This document shows positions 54,077 to 61,876 of a DNA stretch of 64,000 nucleotides, one piece after another. Source of the stretch: Streptomyces sp. NBC_00102 (GTDB taxonomy: Bacteria > Actinomycetota > Actinomycetes > Streptomycetales > Streptomycetaceae); NCBI RefSeq assembly GCF_026343115.1, contig NZ_JAPEMC010000001.1:2232001-2296000 (forward strand), given 5' to 3'. The translations under genes and the position numbers were made by a program. The notes under the pieces are model-generated. The model was not told the origin of the DNA. It did not search any database and saw only the letters and a program-made list of their open reading frames with translations. Numbering within the stretch: the stretch's first letter is position 1; every line of letters begins with the position of its first letter.

Positions 54077-54721
54077 TCAGCGCAGGGCGTCGGCGACCTC
54101 GCGGGCCGCGTCCAGGACGCGGGGGCCGACCCGGTCGGGGATGCAGTCCGCGAGCATGACCACGCCCACACTCCCCTCCACCCCGGAGACCCCGACCAGC
54201 GGCGCCGCGGCCCCGCTGGCGCCCGCCTCCAGCTCCCCCTGGGTGAGGGTGTAGCCGGGGTGGTCGACGAGGGTGCGCTGCCGGGCGGAGAGGATGGCCC
54301 GCCCCGCCGCACCCTGGTCCAGGGGGTGACGGAAACCGGGCCGGTACGCCACGTGGTAGTCGGTCCAGGTGGGCTCGACGACGGCGACCGCGAGCGCGTC
54401 CGAACCGTCGACCAGCGTCAGATGGGCGGTGGCCCCGATGTCCTCGGCCAGCGAGCGGAGCGCGGGCAGCGCGGCCTCCCGCACGAGGGGGTGCACCTGG
54501 CGGCCCAGCCGCAGCACGCCGAGCCCGACCCGCGCCCGGCCACCGAGGTCGCGGCGCACGAGGGTGTGCTGTTCGAGCGTGGCGAGCAGACGGTAGACGA
54601 CCGTGCGGTTGACGCCGAGCCGGTTGGACAGCTCGGTGACGGTCAGCCCGTGGTCGGTGTCGGCGAGCAGTTTGAGGACGCGTAGTCCTCTGTCGAGTGT
54701 CTGGGAAGTCTCCGCGGTCAC
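54077..54721 (-). CDS. IclR family transcriptional regulator
   Basis: This 214-residue regulator starts at GTG 54721 behind CGGAGGGG. The winged helix is residues 10-60: TLDRGLRVLKLLADTDHGLT, then VTELSNRLGVNRTVVYRLLA, TLEQHTLVRRD. The effector domain has LVREAALPALRSLAEDIGAT, HPLDQGAAGRAILSARQ and VVMLADCIPDRVGPRVLDAA. It is slightly shorter than typical members (about 250). No catabolic gene is adjacent, so the regulon is unknown. The wide upstream gap may hold its own operator. Confidence 0.9.
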   Translation of the reverse strand: MTAETSQTLDRGLRVLKLLADTDHGLTVTELSNRLGVNRTVVYRLLATLEQHTLVRRDLGGRARVGLGVLRLGRQVHPLVREAALPALRSLAEDIGATAHLTLVDGSDALAVAVVEPTWTDYHVAYRPGFRHPLDQGAAGRAILSARQRTLVDHPGYTLTQGELEAGASGAAAPLVGVSGVEGSVGVVMLADCIPDRVGPRVLDAAREVADALR

Positions 54722-55477
54722 AACCCGTCCCCTCCGAGAGTGAGCGACGGCGGCCGGCTCCACGCACCCGCGACGCCGGTCCCAGCGGCGACGCACGGAG
54801 AGGCCGCCGGTCTGGTTCCGGTCGTGCCCGAGAGTTCCACCTTCGCCCGGAGGGGCGCGGTACGTACGGATACGACCTGATACCGGCTGCGCTCCGCGGC
54901 GGCGTTGCCACGGGGCGTTCACATATGGACGGACAGTAGCGAGGCAGTTCGCTGAGCGGAAGCCCTCGTCCAGAATCCGGTCCCCCGCCGGTCCGCCCCC
55001 GCATAACCGCCGGTCAGCGCGAGGCCGCCCGGAGCCGGCACATCTACGCGCGTCCATGTCGCACGACGCGGAGCGTCACCACGGCAACCATTGGTAAACC
55101 ATCGTTAACAGTACGTGACAAAAAATCATGGTTTTCACCCTCCCGGACGGCCGGTTCCGGCATCTGTTCGAGTCGACGTCGCAGGAGTCCACCCGGTGGG
55201 CTTCCTCGCCGCGGCAGCCGTTCGACCGGGCGGCCGATTCTGTGACTCGGATCACGGGGACGGGGCCTACGTCCCGGGACAGGTGCGGGGACGCGGAGAG
55301 GACGGCTCTCCGAAGACGCGTCCGTGCGGGCCACCGGGCGCGGGCCGAGGACCCGGTTTCGCCGACGGTCCTGGAATCCTGGTGGATCTCCGGCGGGCGG
55401 CGGTACGACGGCGGCCCGGTACCGGCAGAGGATTCTGCCGGTACCGGGCCGCACGCACTCCCGCGGCGCGAGGAGGG
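54722..55477. other. Large gene-free interval between iclR and the helicase gene
   Basis: I see no convincing gene here. The interval holds the iclR promoter side, a clearly A/T-richer island at about 55080-55140 with the inverted repeat AAACCAT and ATGGTTT, and the strong helicase terminator at 55411-55452. The remaining sequence is G/C-rich without consistent codon bias. A small RNA or unlisted promoter could lie near the A/T-rich island. Confidence 0.5.
55411..55452 (-). terminator. Perfect 19-bp stem-loop after the helicase gene
   Basis: Arms 55411-55429 and 55434-55452 are exact inverted repeats with a 4-nt loop, 26 bp downstream of the helicase stop codon on the minus strand. It is the strongest terminator-like hairpin in the window. 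Confidence 0.9.
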
Positions 55478-57259
55478 TCACCTCATCCGGGTGGCCCACT
55501 CCTGGACCTTCTTGATCCGGTCCTGGATCTGGCCCGCCGTGGCCTCCGCGCTCGGCGGTCCGCCGCAGACCCGGCGCAGCTCGGTGTGGATCACACCGTG
55601 CGGCTTGCCGCTCTGGTGGGTGTAGGCGGAGACCATGGTGTTGAGCTGCTTGCGCAGGCTCAGCAGTTGCTTGTGGGTGACCACCGGGCGCGCCTCGGCG
55701 GGTTTCTCCAGGAGGTCGGCCTCGGCGGCGGGCTTCATGCGGCTGTGCGCGATCTGCCGGGTCTGCCGCTTCTGGAGCAGCAGCTGCACCTGGTCGGGTT
55801 CGAGGAGGCCGGGGATGCCGAGGTAGTCCTGCTCCTCCTCGCTCCCGGGGTGGGCCTGCATGCCGAATTCGGCGCCGTCGTAGAGCACCCGGTCGAAGAC
55901 GGCGTCGGATTCCAGGGCCTCGAAGGGCAGCTGCTCCTCGGTCTCCTCGTCCTCCAGCCGTTCGGCGTCGGCGAGGAGCTTGTCCTCCTCCGCGAAGGGG
56001 TTCTCCTCGTCGCTGCCCTTCTTCGGCTTGTCGAGGACGTGGTCGCGTTCGACCTCCATCTCGTTGGCGAAGTCGAGCAGCATCGGGATGGTGGGGACGA
56101 AGACGGAGGCGGTCTCGCCGCGCCTGCGGGAGCGTACGAAGCGGCCGACGGCCTGGGCGAAGAAGAGCGGGGTCGAGATCGTCGTCGCGTACACGCCGAC
56201 CGCGAGGCGGGGTACGTCGACGCCCTCGGACACCATGCGGACGGCGACCATCCAGCGCGAGTCGTCCGCGCTGAACTTGTCGATGTTCTTGGAGGCGGCC
56301 TTCTCGTCGGAGAGGACCACGGTCGGCTTCTCGCCGGTGACGGACTTGAGGATCTTCGCGTAGGCGCGGGCCGACTCCTGGTCGGTGGCGATGACGAGGC
56401 CGCCGGCGTCCGGGATGCCCTTGCGGACCTCGGTCAGCCGCTTGTCGGCGGCGGTGAGCACGTTGGGGATCCAGTCGCCGGTGGGCGACAGGGCGGTGCG
56501 CCAGGCCTGCCCGATGGCGTCCTTGGTCATCGGCTCGCCGAGGCGGGCGGCGATCTCGTCGCCGGCCTTGGTGCGCCAGCGCATGTTGCCGCTGTAGCTG
56601 AGGAAGATCACCGGGCGGACGACACCGTCGGCGAGGGCGTTGCCGTATCCGTAGGTGTAGTCGGCGGAGGAGCGCCGGATGCCGTCGTTGCCCTCCTCGT
56701 ACGTCACGAAGGGGATCGGGTTGGTGTCGGAGCGGAACGGGGTGCCGGTGAGCGCGAGCCGCCGGGTGGCGGGGTCGAACGCCTCCTGGCAGGCCTCGCC
56801 CCAGGACTTCGAGTCACCGGCGTGGTGGATCTCGTCCAGGATCACGAGGGTCTTGCGCTGCTCGCACCGGTTGCGGTGCAGCATCGGGCGTACGCCGACA
56901 CCGGCGTACGTCACGGCGACGCCGTCGTACTCACGGCTCAGCGGCCCCGCGCTGTACTCCGGGTCGAGCTTGATCCCTATCCGTGCGGCGGCCTCCGCCC
57001 ACTGCTTCTTGAGGTGCTCGGTCGGTGCGACGACGGTGACCTGCTGCACGACGTGGTGGTGGAGCAGCCACGAGGCGAGGGTCAGCGCGAAGGTGGTCTT
57101 TCCGGCGCCGGGGGTCGCGACCGCGAGGAAGTCGCGCGGCTGCTCCTGGACGTACCTCTCCATGGCGCCCTGCTGCCAGGCTCGCAGCTTGCCCGCGGTG
57201 CCCCAGGGGGCGCGGCCGGGAAAGGCGGGTGAGAGGTGGTGGGAGGCGGTAGTAGTCAC
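55478..57259 (-). CDS. Superfamily 2 DEAD/DEAH-box helicase
   Basis: This 593-residue protein starts at GTG (VTTTASHHLSPAFPGRAPWG). Helicase motifs are LRAWQQGAMERY (Q-like), Walker A ATPGAGKTT, motif Ia VVAPTEHLKKQW, Walker B VILDEIHHAGDS, motif III ALTGTPFRSD, and motifs V-VI MVSEGVDVPRLAVGVYAT and FAQAVGRFVRSRRRG. After the ATPase core lies an acidic region (about residues 410-450). A C-terminal helical domain ends in KKVQEWATRMR. It resembles the UvrB/ComFA-ResIII group of DNA-dependent ATPases. A role in repair or RNA handling is inferred only. The start is uncertain because GGAG is just three bases from the GTG. Confidence 0.88.
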   Translation of the reverse strand: MTTTASHHLSPAFPGRAPWGTAGKLRAWQQGAMERYVQEQPRDFLAVATPGAGKTTFALTLASWLLHHHVVQQVTVVAPTEHLKKQWAEAAARIGIKLDPEYSAGPLSREYDGVAVTYAGVGVRPMLHRNRCEQRKTLVILDEIHHAGDSKSWGEACQEAFDPATRRLALTGTPFRSDTNPIPFVTYEEGNDGIRRSSADYTYGYGNALADGVVRPVIFLSYSGNMRWRTKAGDEIAARLGEPMTKDAIGQAWRTALSPTGDWIPNVLTAADKRLTEVRKGIPDAGGLVIATDQESARAYAKILKSVTGEKPTVVLSDEKAASKNIDKFSADDSRWMVAVRMVSEGVDVPRLAVGVYATTISTPLFFAQAVGRFVRSRRRGETASVFVPTIPMLLDFANEMEVERDHVLDKPKKGSDEENPFAEEDKLLADAERLEDEETEEQLPFEALESDAVFDRVLYDGAEFGMQAHPGSEEEQDYLGIPGLLEPDQVQLLLQKRQTRQIAHSRMKPAAEADLLEKPAEARPVVTHKQLLSLRKQLNTMVSAYTHQSGKPHGVIHTELRRVCGGPPSAEATAGQIQDRIKKVQEWATRMR

Positions 57260-57428
57260 GGTCTCCGGTTCGGGTCTCTCGGGTACGTGGGGTGCTGCCG
57301 GTACCGCCCGGGACACCCGGTACGCGATACGACAACCGGGCCACCTTACCGGGGGGCCGGGCGGAACCCCGTACGAACGAGGCGTGGTTCGGGCCGGTTG
57401 AGACCCGCTTCACAAACCGCTCGGGCCT

Positions 57429-58952
57429 TCAGGCGGGGCGCTGCGCCCGTACCCGGGTGGCCACCCAGGCGCCCACCAGGGCCACCGCCGCCATGGGCAG
57501 GAAGACCGCGGCGAAGGCCCCCGGACGGGCCGCCGAGGCGCCCGCCGCCACGGTCTCGTGCACGGCTCCCACCGCGCCGCCGCCGAGCGCGGCGAAGGCC
57601 GCGCCGCCGATGGCGAGGAGCAGGACGTTGGAGAGTCCGTCGGAGATCTGGAGGGCGGCGGAGTTGGCTCCGGCCTCCTGCGGGGTGGAGAGCTTGAGCA
57701 TCATCACGCTGGTCGAGGCGATCACCATGCCCATGCCGAAACAGCCGACCGCCCAGGCGACCGCCACGGTCCACGCGGGCACGGAGTGGATCAGTACCGA
57801 GGGCGCGGCCAGGATCGCCACGGTCACCATGAGCATGCCGACGAACATCAGCCGCTCCCGGTGCGCCTCCATCCGGGGCCGGGACTGGATGAACGATCCG
57901 AGCGCCCAGGTGCCGCCGCCCGCCGCCAGCGAGAGCCCCGCCATCGTCGGGCTCAGCCCGCGCTGGGTCACCAGCATCAGCGGTACGAAGGACTCGGCGG
58001 CGATGAAGGACCCTGCCGAGACCCCGCGCAGCAGCACCACGGCCGGCAGTCCGCGCACGGCGCGCGCGGTTCCGGTGGGCAGCAGCCCCCGGACCGCGGG
58101 GACCAGCAGCACGGCCCCCGCGAGGCCCGGCAGAACCGCGAACCAGTTCAGTTCCTGCCCGGCGTACTGGAGCAGCCCTGCGCCCACCGAGATGGCGAGG
58201 GCGAGCCGGATGCGCCGGCGGTCGAAGGGCTGGGCGCCCGCGGCCTCGTCCGCCGGGCCGGAGGCCCTGCGGCGTATCGCGGGCAGCGCGAGCGCCAGCG
58301 GGAAGACGATGAGGACCGGGATGCCGTTGAAGACCCAGCGCCAGCCGAGGTGCTCGGTGACGGTGCCGGAGGCGAGCGGCCCGACCACGGAGGGGATGAC
58401 CCAGCTCGCGGCGAAGGCGGCCATGATCGCGGGGCGCAGCCGCTCCGGGTAGGCGCGGCCGACGACGACGTACAACGCGACGATCACCAGCCCCCCGCCG
58501 AGCCCCTGCACGGCCCGGCCCGCGATGAACATCCACATGCCGGTCGCCGAGCCGGAGAGCAGCAGCCCGGTGGCGAAGGCGCTGATCCCGGCGGCGAGGG
58601 GGCCGAGCGGCCCGCGCCGGTCGGCCCACTGCCCGGAGAACACCATCGCGAAGAGGCTGGTGGTGAAGTACGCGGAGAAGGCGAAGGCGTACAGCGGGAC
58701 CCCGTGCAGCTCGCGCGCGGCCACCGGCATCGCGGTGCCCACGGCGGTCGCCTCGAAGGCGATCAGCAGCACGACGGAGACGATGCCGATGCTCAGGGCG
58801 CGGTAGGTCCGGCCCAGCACGCCTTCGGTGAAGCCGTCGGCCCGGTCGCCGCCCGGGGTCCGGTCGACGGCGGCCGGTTCGTCGGGGGCCGGGGCGTCGG
58901 CGGGCAGCGTGGCGGGCGCGACGTCCGCGTCGCGCGGGTCCAGAGCGGTCAT
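57429..58952 (-). CDS. MFS transporter, 14-helix efflux type
   Basis: This 507-residue MFS protein has an acidic Asp/Ala/Pro-rich N-terminus of about 50 residues, then about 14 hydrophobic segments. MPVAARELHGVPLYAFAFSA and GQWADRRGPLGPL (motif A) follow helix 1, and AGRAVQGLGGGLVIVALYVV lies in helix 4. The pattern is DHA2-like drug:H+ antiport. No dedicated regulator is adjacent. It starts at ATG 58952 and is separated by 169 bp from the helicase gene on the same strand. Confidence 0.87.
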   Translation of the reverse strand: MTALDPRDADVAPATLPADAPAPDEPAAVDRTPGGDRADGFTEGVLGRTYRALSIGIVSVVLLIAFEATAVGTAMPVAARELHGVPLYAFAFSAYFTTSLFAMVFSGQWADRRGPLGPLAAGISAFATGLLLSGSATGMWMFIAGRAVQGLGGGLVIVALYVVVGRAYPERLRPAIMAAFAASWVIPSVVGPLASGTVTEHLGWRWVFNGIPVLIVFPLALALPAIRRRASGPADEAAGAQPFDRRRIRLALAISVGAGLLQYAGQELNWFAVLPGLAGAVLLVPAVRGLLPTGTARAVRGLPAVVLLRGVSAGSFIAAESFVPLMLVTQRGLSPTMAGLSLAAGGGTWALGSFIQSRPRMEAHRERLMFVGMLMVTVAILAAPSVLIHSVPAWTVAVAWAVGCFGMGMVIASTSVMMLKLSTPQEAGANSAALQISDGLSNVLLLAIGGAAFAALGGGAVGAVHETVAAGASAARPGAFAAVFLPMAAVALVGAWVATRVRAQRPA

Positions 58953-59156
58953 CGCACCAGGGTAAGGGGCATTCGCCGGGTTGATCCCTGTCGCGGGGAG
59001 GGGGTGCGGTGGTCCGATGGTCGTAGGCCCTGTGAGGAGTTCCGGGTGGTGCGGTTGTGAACGGCGTATGGCAGTCGCGTTGCGGGCCCGTCGAAACCCT
59101 TGAGCCCGCCGCACCGGGGCCCGTACGGTCGTGGCAACACCGAGGCACCACACCTC

Positions 59157-59228
59157 GGCCGTGTGCCCGAGAGGTTCAGGGGCTCGACTGCAACTCGAGT
59201 TACACCGGTTCGAATCCGGTCACGGCCT
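59157..59228 (+). tRNA. tRNA-Cys (GCA)
   Basis: The cloverleaf has acceptor GGCCGTG/CACGGCC and a D arm with CCC and GGG. The anticodon stem CTCGA/TCGAG carries loop CTGCAAC, anticodon GCA. The T arm is ACCGG TTCGAAT CCGGT. The discriminator base is T (U73), the key CysRS identity element, and no CCA is encoded. The sequence differs from the tRNA-Cys I recall in the Gly-Cys-Val cluster of Streptomyces, so it may be a second Cys isoacceptor. Confidence 0.88.
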
Positions 59229-59367
59229 CAAAAGACGCGGCGGACCGCGTCGTACGAACGCGGCGGCGGCCGTCCCCATGGTGCGGGGACGGCCGCTTTC
59301 GCGTGGGCGCGGAGCTGCGGCGGTCCCGGCGGGCCCCCCGCGGCCGGGGCCCGCCGGGACCGCCGCC

Positions 59368-61722
59368 TCAGCTCTTGGGAGCCGCCGCGACCGCCGCCTG
59401 GGGGCGCACCGGGAGCCGGTTGATCGGGCGCCCGGTCGCCGCGCGGACGGCGGCGGCCACCGCCGCCGGGGAGGTGACCACGGGCACCGCCGAGACGGGC
59501 TTGGCGCCGAAGGGGGCGAGCACGTCGCGCTCCTCGACCAGCTTCACGATGCGGATGTCCGGGGCGTCCAGGGCCGTCGGCAGCGCGTACCCGGTGAGGT
59601 CGGGGTGGCGGACCAGGCCCCGGGCGGTGCGGAGGTTCTCGGTGAGCGCGGCGCCGATGCCCTGGGTGACCCCCGCCTCGATGCGCGCGGCGAGCTGGGC
59701 CGGGTTGAGGACCCGGCCGACGTCCTGGGCGACGGCCATCTCGACCACCCGGACCGAGCCGAGCTCGATGTCGACGTCGACCACCGCGCGGACCGCGCAG
59801 AACGCGAGCCCGACGAAGGCGTCGCCCTGCCCGGACTCGTCCAGCGGCTCGGTGGGGTGCGGGCGGCACTGGGCGGTCGCCCAGAGCTCCTTGCCGTCCA
59901 GCGCCTCGGTGACCGTGGTGGAGAGCACCCCGTCGTAGGACGTGATCTTGCCGTCGGCGATCTGGAGCAGCTCCACGGACATGCCGAACTTGTGGGCCAG
60001 CGGCTGGAGCAGCTGGGTGCGGACCATCTTCGCGGCGCGCTCCACCGCCCCGCCGGAGACCCAGGTGTGCCGGCCGTGGGTGGCCGGCCCGGCCGGCGGC
60101 TGGTCGGTGTCGACGGCGGCGACGTGGACCTCTTCGATACCGAGGGTCTCCTGCACGATCTGGCGGGCGAGGGTGGTGAAGCCCTGGCCCGTCTCCACCG
60201 CCGCGCAGAGCACGGTGGCGATGCCGTCGTGGACCCGCACGGTGGCGGTCGAGACCTCGTCGGTGCCCTCCGCCCCCAGCATGTGGACCATGCCCAGCGC
60301 GTACCCGACCCCTCGGCGTACGGCTCCGGGCTCACCGGCGCCCTCCGGGCCGCCGGGCAGCAGCCACTCCTCCTCGGGGGTGTCCTTCGGCAGTGTGGGC
60401 AGCGGGAAGTCCCGCACCGCTTCGAGGAGTTCGGCGACGGGGGCGGGGCAGGTGACGGTCTGCCCGGTCGGCAGCAGGTCGCCGGTGGACAGGGTGTTGC
60501 GGAGCCGGATCTCGGCGGGTTCGATGCCCAGCTTGGCGGCCAGCTTGTCCATCTGGCCCTCGTACGCGGCGCACACCTGCATCGCACCCTCGCCCCGGAC
60601 GTGTCCGGAGGGCGGGTTGTTCGTGCGGACGGCCCAGCCCTCGATGAAGGCGTGCGGCACGACGTACGGACCGCATGCGAACGCGACCGCTGCCGCGAGG
60701 GATTCGGAGGACGAGTCGGCGTACGCCCCGGCGTCCAGAAGGATTTGGGCCTCCACCTTCACCAACCGACCCTCGGCGTCCGCGTGGTGACGGTAACGCA
60801 AAAGGGTCGGGTGGCGGTGGGCGTGACCGAGGAAGGACTCCTCGCGGGTGGCGGCGAGCTTCACCGGGCAGCCGGTGCGCAGGGCGAGCAGGCCCAGCGG
60901 GATCTGGAAGCCGGGGTCCTCGCGGTCGCCGGTGGCGCCGGGGACGCCGGTCACCACGACCCGTACCCGGTCCGGCTCCAGGCCGAAGCAGGCGGCGGCG
61001 AGGTCGCGGTCGGTGTGCGGGTCGGTGGAGGCGGTGTACAGCTCGACGCCGCCGTCCGGCCGGGGCACGGCGAGGCCGGCCTCGGCGCCGATGGGCGCGG
61101 GGTCCTGGCGGCCGATGCGGTAGAGGCCGTCCACGACCACCTCGCCGGTGGCCTCCGGGTCGCCGTAGCGGAGCGGGATGTGGCGGACGAGGTTGCCGTC
61201 GGGGTGCAGCGGCTCGGCCTCGAAGGCCTTCTCCGGGTCGGTGACCGGCTCCAGGACCTCGTACTCGACGGCGATGGCGGCGGCGGCCAGGCGCGCGGTG
61301 TCCGGGTGGTCGGCGGCTACGGCGGCGATGGCCTCGCCGTGGTGGCGCACCAGGTCGGAGGCGAAGACCGGGCGGTCCACGACCTGCCGGCCGTAGAGGG
61401 TCTCGCCGGGGATGTCCTGGTGGGTGACGACCGCGCGCACGCCGGGCATCGTGGCGGCGGCCGCGGTGTCGATGGAGAGGATCCGGGCGTGCGGGTGCGG
61501 CGATCTGAGCACGGCCGCCCAGAGCAGGCCCTCGGCCCAGAGGTCCGCGGCGTACGGGAAGGTGCCCTCGGTCTTGGCGCGGGCGTCGGCGGGCGGCAGC
61601 GAGGCGCCGATGCCGTGCGCGGGTGCCTCCGGGCCGGGAGCGCCGGACGCGCCGGGCAGGCCGTCGATCCGGGGCAGGGTGGTGCTGGTCGCGTTGGCCG
61701 CGGTGGCCGCGTCGCTGGTCAC
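59368..61722 (-). CDS. Xanthine dehydrogenase-like molybdopterin-binding subunit, divergent
   Basis: This 784-residue protein starts at GTG behind a perfect AAGGAGG. It has an Ald_Xan_dh_C hammerhead domain (DLWAEGLLWAAVLRSPHPHARI) and a large molybdenum-cofactor domain. Family blocks include KLAATREESFLGHAHRHPT, VRTNNPPSGHVRGEGAMQVC and VETGQGFTTLARQIVQETLG. However, the usual GGFGGK loop is replaced by GATGDREDPGF near residue 260, and the C-terminal GVGEPP with the base Glu is replaced by GAKPVS at 739-744. It may therefore use another substrate or be catalytically altered. It follows the 2Fe-2S subunit gene. The FAD subunit would lie outside the window. Confidence 0.86.
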   Translation of the reverse strand: MTSDAATAANATSTTLPRIDGLPGASGAPGPEAPAHGIGASLPPADARAKTEGTFPYAADLWAEGLLWAAVLRSPHPHARILSIDTAAAATMPGVRAVVTHQDIPGETLYGRQVVDRPVFASDLVRHHGEAIAAVAADHPDTARLAAAAIAVEYEVLEPVTDPEKAFEAEPLHPDGNLVRHIPLRYGDPEATGEVVVDGLYRIGRQDPAPIGAEAGLAVPRPDGGVELYTASTDPHTDRDLAAACFGLEPDRVRVVVTGVPGATGDREDPGFQIPLGLLALRTGCPVKLAATREESFLGHAHRHPTLLRYRHHADAEGRLVKVEAQILLDAGAYADSSSESLAAAVAFACGPYVVPHAFIEGWAVRTNNPPSGHVRGEGAMQVCAAYEGQMDKLAAKLGIEPAEIRLRNTLSTGDLLPTGQTVTCPAPVAELLEAVRDFPLPTLPKDTPEEEWLLPGGPEGAGEPGAVRRGVGYALGMVHMLGAEGTDEVSTATVRVHDGIATVLCAAVETGQGFTTLARQIVQETLGIEEVHVAAVDTDQPPAGPATHGRHTWVSGGAVERAAKMVRTQLLQPLAHKFGMSVELLQIADGKITSYDGVLSTTVTEALDGKELWATAQCRPHPTEPLDESGQGDAFVGLAFCAVRAVVDVDIELGSVRVVEMAVAQDVGRVLNPAQLAARIEAGVTQGIGAALTENLRTARGLVRHPDLTGYALPTALDAPDIRIVKLVEERDVLAPFGAKPVSAVPVVTSPAAVAAAVRAATGRPINRLPVRPQAAVAAAPKS

Positions 61723-61876
61723 GCCGCCTCCTTGTCGTTCGCTCCGCCGCGGCGGCGGCTGGGGGTGCCGGTGACGTGGACCTGAGGGGTGGCGTCGGGG
61801 TGACGCCGGTGCGCCGGGCGTGCGTCCACCGAGGTGGACGCGCGGAGACCGGTGTCGAGGGGCGGGGCGGCGGGGC

